A model generated the notes under the pieces. The model searched no databases, was not told the DNA's origin, and saw only the letters and a list, made by a program, of their open reading frames with translations. Position numbers and translations under genes: made by a program. A stretch of DNA of 20,458 bases, from positions 1 through 20,458 of the IMG/VR virus record IMGVR_UViG_3300020160_000020, one strand, 5' to 3'. Below, piece after piece: positions 14,798 to 20,458 of the stretch (position 1 is its first letter; every line of letters starts with the position of its first letter). Source of the stretch: a virus.

Positions 14798-17290
14798 ATG
14801 GCACAACCGATTTGGAACACATCGGCAGGTAGTTTAGGTTCATATCCTAGTCAAATAATTATGGCTATACAATTGTCTGCCTCTGCGGTATTGCCGGCAA
14901 CATCAGTTCAATATGCTTTATTAAGTGGTACACTTCCTCCCGGCATATTAATTGATTCAGAAGGTTTAATATACGGTACACCTACGTTAGTAACGCAAGA
15001 TACAGTAACAACATTCACTGTACGAGTTACTGATAACCTAGCTAACATACGTGATAGAACATTTTCTATTAATGTCTCCGGTACTGCTATTCCTCAATTT
15101 GTAACTCCAGAAGGTAATATACTAACAACACAAGATAGCATATGGGTAGATTTACCAATTGCCTACTCAAATCCAGAATCAACAAATCCAGTCATCATTG
15201 AAGTGCGTGAAGGTGCATTACCTCCGGGCTTAGAAATTAATGAAGAAGGAATAATCAGAGGTTATGCCCAGCCTCCTTTAGTTAACATCACATTGAGCAC
15301 AGTTACTACAAATGCAACATTAACTGAGAGTAGTACTAATCTAATTACATGTACTAGTACTAACTCTTTTACAGTAGGTAGACCTGTCGTATTTTCAGGA
15401 ACTACGTTTGGTGATATTGATTCGGGCACCACTTATTATATTAAAACGATAAACAGTACAACTACATTTACTGTTTCATCAACTCAAAATGGCTCTGTGT
15501 TTCCATTAGTGAATGCATCAGGATCTATGGGTGTAACATTACCTGCTATATCACAAGGTGCACCTACTATCAGAACGTATTCATTTACATTGAGATTATA
15601 TAGCCCATTGGGCAGTGACATTGCATCATACTCAATGACAGTGATAAATCAAAACACACCAGTAAGTCAAGGTGGCCCTGGCAAATTACAAAATACTAGA
15701 TTACCTACTATTTTAAACACAAGACCGTTGACTTATAATCTTAATGATACTGATCCATACTATGGATACTATATACTACCACCAGTAAGCCCCACTGTTA
15801 ACGCATCATTGGGAACATTTATAAGTGGTGATTATTTTGCATTTAAAGTAATAGGTTATGACTTTGATGGTAATGTTTTATCTTATTCTTTTTCAGGCTT
15901 ACCCACTGAGTTAGCAGGGGACGTTAACACTGGATGGATAACAGGTACTCCTGCATTAACTACACCGGGCATAAGCAGTTATAATTTTAGAGTTACAGTC
16001 TGGAAAGCAAGTAACCCTACTATCACTACGCAGAATTTTAATTTTACTTTTAATCTAAGTAAAGAAATAACAGGCAATATTGTTTGGAACACCTTACCAG
16101 ATTTAGGAACTATATTCAATGGTACTATTAGTACATTGGGTGTGAGTGCTACATCTGATGTTCCTTTATTATATAGAGTTATTAGCGGAGCACTACCCCC
16201 TAATCTCACCTTACTAGATAATGGTCAGATAACTGGACGTGTCGCGGATCAACCTACATCAACATTCTTAGAACAAAATGATTCTACTGAATTTACGTTT
16301 ACTATTCAGGCATATTCAGATGAATATTCAATCGTAGAATCTAGTAAAACATTTACACTAACTGTGTTGCAAGAGTATAGTCAGCCTACAGATACACTAT
16401 ACATTAAAGCGACACCTAGTTTAACGGATAGACAGTTACTAGAAACATTGTTATTGAACAATACAATCATTCCTGAAAATTATTTGTTCAGACCTAATGA
16501 TGTGTATTTTGGAAAAGCTACTAGTGTTGTATATGAACATGCGTATGGTATATATTCTAACGCAATACAAGAATATCTATTAGCAGTTACTCAAAATCAC
16601 TATTGGAGAAATATCACATTAGGTGAGATTAAAACTGCTGTGGCAAAAAACAGTGCTGGAGAAATTGTATATGAAGTAGTATACAGTGAAGTCATAGATA
16701 ACTTAGTTAACCCTGCAGGCATCAGTGTGAGTCAAGAAGTTATTTGGCCACGTGATATTGATTTGAATTTAGGCCCATGGTACACAAGTATAACTGATAT
16801 TTTTACAAGTTATGAAGACGTATTAGGTCAAGAATACTATACTAGTTTGAGTTCAGGTATTGCTAGATATCTATACCCAAACAGTTTATTCAATATGCGT
16901 AATCGTGTAGCACAAGTATTGGGTCAAGAGTATGACAGTAGATTATTACCATTATGGATGACAAGTCAACAAAGTAATGGTAGTACATTGGGTTATACAC
17001 AAGCTTGGGTAATTGCATATACTAAACCGGGCTATGCAGAAACTATTAAGAATAACATTAATACACTTTGGGTAGATACATTAGGTAACAATTATAGACT
17101 AAATCAGATTAATTTCAACATCGATAGATTTACTGTGGATAAGAGTGCAACATATAACTATGATACAAACACTCAGCCTGCATCTTGGACTGGATTACCT
17201 AGCGGCACACCAGTGCCCTCTCCATTAGATAGTAAAGATTTCTATGTGTTATTCCCGAGACAAACAATTTTACCCAACGAGTCTCAGTAA
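14798..17290 (+). CDS. Large virion protein with four Ig-like (He_PIG type) domains
   Basis: This 830-aa protein has four putative Ig domains recognised by their hallmark turn: LLSGTLPPGILIDSEGLIYGTP (41-62), REGALPPGLEINEEGIIRG (137-155), SGLPTELAGDVNTGWITGTP (366-385) and SGALPPNLTLLDNGQITG (463-480). Most are followed by a 'FTV.v.D' strand. A foreign-looking ~87-residue module (166-252) interrupts domain 2. The C-terminal ~290 residues are different: Tyr/Trp-rich, with RQLLETLLLNN, LGPWYTSITDIFTSYEDVLGQEYY, LLPLWMTSQQSNGSTLGYTQAWVIAYTKPGY and a closing FYVLFPRQTILPN. They probably form the virion-anchoring or assembly part. Ig-like domains in phages usually bind cell-surface sugars. Start is 1 nt after the lysin stop with no Shine-Dalgarno, suggesting coupling. 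Confidence 0.75.
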   Translation: MAQPIWNTSAGSLGSYPSQIIMAIQLSASAVLPATSVQYALLSGTLPPGILIDSEGLIYGTPTLVTQDTVTTFTVRVTDNLANIRDRTFSINVSGTAIPQFVTPEGNILTTQDSIWVDLPIAYSNPESTNPVIIEVREGALPPGLEINEEGIIRGYAQPPLVNITLSTVTTNATLTESSTNLITCTSTNSFTVGRPVVFSGTTFGDIDSGTTYYIKTINSTTTFTVSSTQNGSVFPLVNASGSMGVTLPAISQGAPTIRTYSFTLRLYSPLGSDIASYSMTVINQNTPVSQGGPGKLQNTRLPTILNTRPLTYNLNDTDPYYGYYILPPVSPTVNASLGTFISGDYFAFKVIGYDFDGNVLSYSFSGLPTELAGDVNTGWITGTPALTTPGISSYNFRVTVWKASNPTITTQNFNFTFNLSKEITGNIVWNTLPDLGTIFNGTISTLGVSATSDVPLLYRVISGALPPNLTLLDNGQITGRVADQPTSTFLEQNDSTEFTFTIQAYSDEYSIVESSKTFTLTVLQEYSQPTDTLYIKATPSLTDRQLLETLLLNNTIIPENYLFRPNDVYFGKATSVVYEHAYGIYSNAIQEYLLAVTQNHYWRNITLGEIKTAVAKNSAGEIVYEVVYSEVIDNLVNPAGISVSQEVIWPRDIDLNLGPWYTSITDIFTSYEDVLGQEYYTSLSSGIARYLYPNSLFNMRNRVAQVLGQEYDSRLLPLWMTSQQSNGSTLGYTQAWVIAYTKPGYAETIKNNINTLWVDTLGNNYRLNQINFNIDRFTVDKSATYNYDTNTQPASWTGLPSGTPVPSPLDSKDFYVLFPRQTILPNESQ
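15293..15553 (+). repeat. Repeat module nested inside Ig-like domain 2 (shared with the 17320 gene)
   Basis: The encoded segment reads roughly LITCTSTNSFTVGRPVVFSG, then TTFGDIDSGTTYYIKTI, then TTFTVSS...LVNASGSM. Copies with the same strand order occur in the gene at 17320 (about 18043-18258 and 19501-19713). It lies between the 'IIRG' turn and the 'SFTLRLYS' strand of domain 2. Confidence 0.75.
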
Positions 17291-17292
17291 TA

Positions 17293-17299
17293 CTAAATA
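17293..17299 (+). promoter_or_regulatory. Late promoter box for the third fibre-like gene
   Basis: CTAAATA lies just after the preceding stop and 20 nt before ATG 17320. A weak GGAAC ribosome site (17306-17310) lies between. An ATG at 17301 opens only a four-codon frame and is unlikely to matter. Confidence 0.55.
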
Positions 17300-17319
17300 T
17301 ATGACGGAACATTAAAAAT

Positions 17320-19773
17320 ATGACAAGCGCAATAAACACAAACGGAATTAATGTAAACTATCCAGTACCTGGAGTTAATAATAACTCACAGGGTTTTAGA
17401 GATAATTTTACTGCTATTAGAACTAACTTAAACACTTCTGCCACTGAGATAACAGACTTGCAAAACAAAGTTGTTGTCAAGCAAGCACTAGACGGTACTG
17501 TGATTAACAATGATATGGCTAACGCAGTCATTAGTAATGCAGTAACACGTAGTTTTAGAGCAAGTACTTATAATTTAGGCAATGCACTAAGCGGTACTGT
17601 ACTAGTAGATGTATCATTGGGTGATGTACAGTATGGTACTATTGCTGGTAATACGATATTATCATTTGGTGGTTGGGCACCTAGTGGCACACAAAGTTCA
17701 CTTGAATTAGTATTGGGATTTTCTAATGTACAAGCAGTGGTCAGTTTCCCTACTAATGTAACTAACAATACAGATTACGGCTCTCCTACTGTCGAGAACT
17801 ATAGTTCTGGTGGAGGATTTGCAACAATAACTGTACCATATGGTGTCACACAACTAGATTTTAATTTGACTACTCTTGATTGCGGTAATTCAATTTATAT
17901 TCAACCATTGAATCGCCCTCGTCAGTCAACCCAGATTTATCAGAGAACACCCCCACCGACCGGGCAACAAGGTGATGTTCAAGGTACATTCTCTATTGAT
18001 ACTGCACAAACAGCACAACCTGCTACATGTACAGCAACTGAAGCTGTTTATGAAGTAATCACATGCAACAGTACAACTGGTTTCTATTTAGATATGCCTA
18101 TTGTGTTCACTGGAACTACATTTGGTGGTATTACTGCTGGTACAACATACTATGTTAGAGCTATACCTTCAAGTACTACATTTACTATATCAGCATCTCC
18201 CGGAACTGTTTCAGGACCTAGTGCCGCAGTAAACTTAAGTACAGCGTCAGGTACAATGATAGCAACACCGGTTCAATACCTATATGCTTCAACTGGTAAT
18301 TACAATGGTAACATTGTCAGTAAGACTGCATCTAATACTACCGCTTCTTCAAACACACAAGTTGTAACATCGGTTGCATCAACTGGTAATTTAATTACAG
18401 TGACAAGTACATCAGGTTACGCCTTGAATGATCCTATTGTATTTTCCGGCACCCCAACTGTACAAAACTCATTTATAACGTTCAATCAAGCTAACACTAT
18501 TCAAGTTAGTAGCACTGGTGATTTTACAGTAGGCATGCCCGTCACATTTTCAGGTACTGTTTGGGAAGCAAACTTAAATCAAGGCAACACATTCTATGTA
18601 AAAACAGTTCAACCTACTGTAACAGCCGGTTTAATAGAAACACAGGGTCAATACGTAATTGCTACTGCCGGTACAACAGCCTTTACTCTATTAGGAGCAG
18701 CCAATAATAGTGTAGGTACTGCATTTACTGCCACTAGAAATGGACTGTATACTTCTGGCACATTCGTAATAGGTCAACCTTACACAATCTCAAGTACAGG
18801 AACAACTAACTTTGTAGCATTGGGTTCAGCTAGTAATACAGCAGGAACTACATTTACTGCGACTGCTACAGGTCTAGTTAACTCTGGTAGCTTTACTATA
18901 GGTGCGTCATATACTATCGTCACACCTAGTACAACAGACTTTACTCTATTAGGAGCAGCCAACAGTTTAGCAAATACTACATTTGTTGCGTCAGCAAATG
19001 GTTTAGTAACTGCTGGTAGTTTTGTGTTAGCAAAATCATACACTATTGTTACTACTGGAACAACAGACTTCACATTAATTGGCGCCGCAAATAGCAGTCC
19101 AGGTACTACATTTATTACAACTGGCATAGGTTCTGGTACTGGAACTGCTAATCAAGGTAATGGTACAGCCTCACAAGGAAGTGGAACAGCAGTTCAAGGT
19201 ACTGGCACAGCAGTTGCATCTGGTCAGTTTACAGTAGCAAGCACATATGGTGGTGCTAATGTTGACTTAACTGGCAACGTTAGTGGATCTGAAATGGTTG
19301 TTGCATACGGTGGTGTAATGTCAATTTATGCTAATGGTAATCTTACAAGCAATATCATATCAGGTACAACTTATTATGTGCAGAGTATTGCGTCAGGAAC
19401 CACCCTAACTATCTCTGCTACACCAGACGGTGCACCGATACAATTATTCAATGCTACTGGTCCTACGTCAGGCGCGCAAGCTATGAATGCTACTGTAACA
19501 ACGAATTTTATCATTACACTAAACAATACTAATTCATTAGTAGTGAATGATTCTATCATCTTTACTGGAAATGTGTTTGGTGGTGTTACAGCTAATGTTC
19601 CATATTACATTAGTAGTATTGATACTGGAAACTCACAAATAACTATATCAGATACACGCTATAATGGTATTGCAGGACAAATTAAGCCTTTAACTACAGC
19701 AAGTGGTGCCATGACTGCTAATAGCATTCAGGGAACTAACATTTGGAAAAGATTACCACTCAACAGTTGGTAA
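17320..19773 (+). CDS. Repeat-rich virion/fibre-like protein with two repeat families
   Basis: This 817-aa protein begins with an N-terminal segment typical of marine T4-like structural proteins: INVNYPVPGVNNNSQGFRDNFTAIRTNL (10-37), then a coiled-coil-like stretch and a beta-rich region to about 200. After a Pro-rich hinge (RTPPPTGQQGDVQG) come modules of the form 'TCNSTTGFYLDMPIVFTG..FGGITAGTTYYVRAI..TTFTIS...ASGTM', at about 242-313, 657-722 and 728-798, plus divergent partial copies near 355-430. Residues 445-603 hold four 43-residue tandem repeats, followed by a GTA/Q-rich hexad linker (GNGTASQGSGTAVQGTGTA). The protein ends abruptly in WKRLPLNSW. There is no enzymatic motif. It is probably an extended surface or tail appendage; the exact location in the virion is unknown. 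Confidence 0.72.
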   Translation: MTSAINTNGINVNYPVPGVNNNSQGFRDNFTAIRTNLNTSATEITDLQNKVVVKQALDGTVINNDMANAVISNAVTRSFRASTYNLGNALSGTVLVDVSLGDVQYGTIAGNTILSFGGWAPSGTQSSLELVLGFSNVQAVVSFPTNVTNNTDYGSPTVENYSSGGGFATITVPYGVTQLDFNLTTLDCGNSIYIQPLNRPRQSTQIYQRTPPPTGQQGDVQGTFSIDTAQTAQPATCTATEAVYEVITCNSTTGFYLDMPIVFTGTTFGGITAGTTYYVRAIPSSTTFTISASPGTVSGPSAAVNLSTASGTMIATPVQYLYASTGNYNGNIVSKTASNTTASSNTQVVTSVASTGNLITVTSTSGYALNDPIVFSGTPTVQNSFITFNQANTIQVSSTGDFTVGMPVTFSGTVWEANLNQGNTFYVKTVQPTVTAGLIETQGQYVIATAGTTAFTLLGAANNSVGTAFTATRNGLYTSGTFVIGQPYTISSTGTTNFVALGSASNTAGTTFTATATGLVNSGSFTIGASYTIVTPSTTDFTLLGAANSLANTTFVASANGLVTAGSFVLAKSYTIVTTGTTDFTLIGAANSSPGTTFITTGIGSGTGTANQGNGTASQGSGTAVQGTGTAVASGQFTVASTYGGANVDLTGNVSGSEMVVAYGGVMSIYANGNLTSNIISGTTYYVQSIASGTTLTISATPDGAPIQLFNATGPTSGAQAMNATVTTNFIITLNNTNSLVVNDSIIFTGNVFGGVTANVPYYISSIDTGNSQITISDTRYNGIAGQIKPLTTASGAMTANSIQGTNIWKRLPLNSW
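18652..19128 (+). repeat. Four tandem 129-bp (43-aa) repeats
   Basis: Units start at 18652, 18781, 18910 and 19039 (the last cut to about 30 residues). The consensus is Y-T-I-x(3)-G-T-T-x-F-x-x-L-G-A-A-N, then GTTFxATxxGL, then SGxFxIG. Units 1 and 3 share near-identical DNA (18673-18704 versus 18931-18962, one mismatch), although unit 2 between them is diverged. Confidence 0.88.
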
Positions 19774-19780
19774 ATAAATA
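19774..19780 (+). promoter_or_regulatory. Late-promoter-like box abutting the 76-aa gene
   Basis: ATAAATA follows the previous stop directly and lies 6 nt before ATG 19787. The gap CATTGG has no usable Shine-Dalgarno. T4 spacing would place +1 one nucleotide before the ATG. Confidence 0.5.
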
Positions 19781-19786
19781 CATTGG

Positions 19787-20017
19787 ATGGAACATCCTTT
19801 TATTAACGATTTATCAGATAAGTCACTCGAAGATTTGCAAAATGCTATAAGTGACTTAATGGGTAAACTCAACTTTGCACATAGAACCGGTAACGGCGCA
19901 CTCATTCATCAACTCTATATGGTTATTGATAGCTATAAGAAAGAGTATAACAAAAAGATGGATGAGTTGATTGCTAAACAAAATATGGGCAACAAAATCA
20001 ACATTCAAAAAGACTAA
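19787..20017 (+). CDS. Small conserved helical phage protein, function unknown
   Basis: This 76-aa protein begins MEHPFINDLSDKSLEDLQNAISDLMGKLNFAHRTGN and continues with an amphipathic helix (LIHQLYMVIDSYKKEYNKKMDELIAKQ). It is predicted to be two helices with a turn at RTGNGA. It is charged, with no Cys and no membrane segment, and may form a coiled-coil dimer. From memory, similar short 'PFINDLS...L' proteins occur in structural regions of marine T4-like phages. No function can be assigned. It lies between the fibre cassette and another gene that starts 1 nt after its stop, suggesting co-translation with that gene. Confidence 0.75.
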   Translation: MEHPFINDLSDKSLEDLQNAISDLMGKLNFAHRTGNGALIHQLYMVIDSYKKEYNKKMDELIAKQNMGNKINIQKD

Positions 20018-20018
20018 C

Positions 20019-20458
20019 ATGGCAACAAGAATTCACCGTGATTTCACATTCCAAGCGGGCGTATATTTTCAAGAACAATTTTATATGAATGTCTATGATA
20101 TGACATTATCCATGTCAGTTGAGACAGAAAACTTATATGAACAAAACATTGCGATTAATAGAATCAAATGTTTTTTGGCTGAGTGCTTAGAGAACAGCAT
20201 ATTTGTAGAAGATAGCGAGAAAAAAGTTATTGACAAATATCGTGCGGCCGATCTTAAAGTGTCAGCATTACCGGAAGAACCTTACGATCAAATCATATGT
20301 TTAGCATTGATATGTAAATTAAATGCAATTCTTGAAGGTAGATTAATTGTTGATGAGATTGAGTTTGGATCAGACTTAAGTGATGAAGTTAGATTCACAC
20401 ACTATATTGACGATTCAATTGGACCGTTTGAAAAAGAAGGATGGTGGCGTGATTCGGG
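20019..20458 (+). CDS. Unidentified phage protein (3' truncated by window end)
   Basis: An open frame starts at ATG 20019, one base after the previous stop, and runs to the window edge without a stop (146 full codons visible). It begins MATRIHRDFTFQAGVYFQEQ and contains YMNVYDMTLSMSVETENLYEQNIAINRIKCFLAECLENSIFV. It then has YDQIICLALICKLNAILEGRLIVDEIEFGSDLSDEVRF and, near the edge, GPFEKEGWWRD. It looks like a compact mixed alpha/beta protein without signal or membrane segments. The close spacing to the 76-aa gene suggests the same transcript. I do not recognise the family firmly; neighbours suggest a virion or assembly protein. Confidence 0.8.
   Translation, partial: MATRIHRDFTFQAGVYFQEQFYMNVYDMTLSMSVETENLYEQNIAINRIKCFLAECLENSIFVEDSEKKVIDKYRAADLKVSALPEEPYDQIICLALICKLNAILEGRLIVDEIEFGSDLSDEVRFTHYIDDSIGPFEKEGWWRDS

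Noticed and set aside
1-20458. tRNA genes, integrase, attachment sites or insertion sequences
   Set aside because: No cloverleaf-like sequence, recombinase motif or terminal inverted repeats were seen on either strand by eye.

Overview
This window looks like part of the late (virion morphogenesis) region of a T4-like contractile-tailed phage (class Caudoviricetes, T4 superfamily). It is AT-rich, tightly packed and almost entirely on the + strand. Protein signatures include the T4 gp18 tail sheath, gp19 tail tube, gp4 head-completion protein, a gp16-like small terminase and a gp1 (dNMP kinase) remnant. T4-type late promoter boxes, (G/C)(A/T)TAAATA, recur in the gaps. The long glycine/threonine/asparagine-rich fibre-like proteins resemble those of marine and freshwater T4-like phages more than coliphage T4. 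No host marker (tRNA, metabolic gene, integrase) is present, so the host cannot be named.

Layout. Positions 1-360 hold the 3' end of a gp1-type deoxynucleotide kinase. Positions 343-690 (- strand) hold a small double zinc-knuckle, HNH-fold-like protein that overlaps the kinase tail-to-tail. Positions 691-811 are the divergent gap carrying late boxes for both directions. Positions 812-6310 form the tail block: a giant sheath (1195 aa), a UUCG hairpin, the tail tube, and a 397-aa tube-like tail or baseplate protein. Positions 6312-7613 hold a conserved small protein, gp4 and a gp16-like small terminase. Positions 7639-10723 hold two proteins with features of internal-head or prohead-core proteins: a capsid-targeting-like leader, Leu/Ile-x-Glu sites, and an AT-hook in a very long acidic protein. 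A rho-independent terminator at 10740-10766 closes this block. Positions 10819-19773 form an adhesin/fibre cassette of three large repeat-rich proteins with a GH19 muramidase/chitinase-like lysin after the first. Positions 19787-20458 hold a small conserved protein and the 5' part of another gene that runs off the window. No gene-free stretch exceeds 300 bases; the longest gaps are 691-811 and 10724-10818.

How it fits together. The sheath, tube and tube-like protein build the contractile tail. gp4 and gp16 act at head completion and DNA packaging. The two middle proteins are inferred to be packaged or scaffold proteins. The last cassette probably makes host-recognition and cell-wall-opening parts. 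Transcription appears to be broken into several late units.

Most notable: (1) three genes whose late box lies only 4-6 nt upstream of the start codon with no Shine-Dalgarno, which implies leaderless late mRNAs; (2) a sheath about twice T4 length with a large inserted surface region; (3) a predicted prohead-protease substrate pair with an AT-hook; (4) a repeat module shared by two adjacent fibre genes and nested inside an Ig-like domain in one of them.
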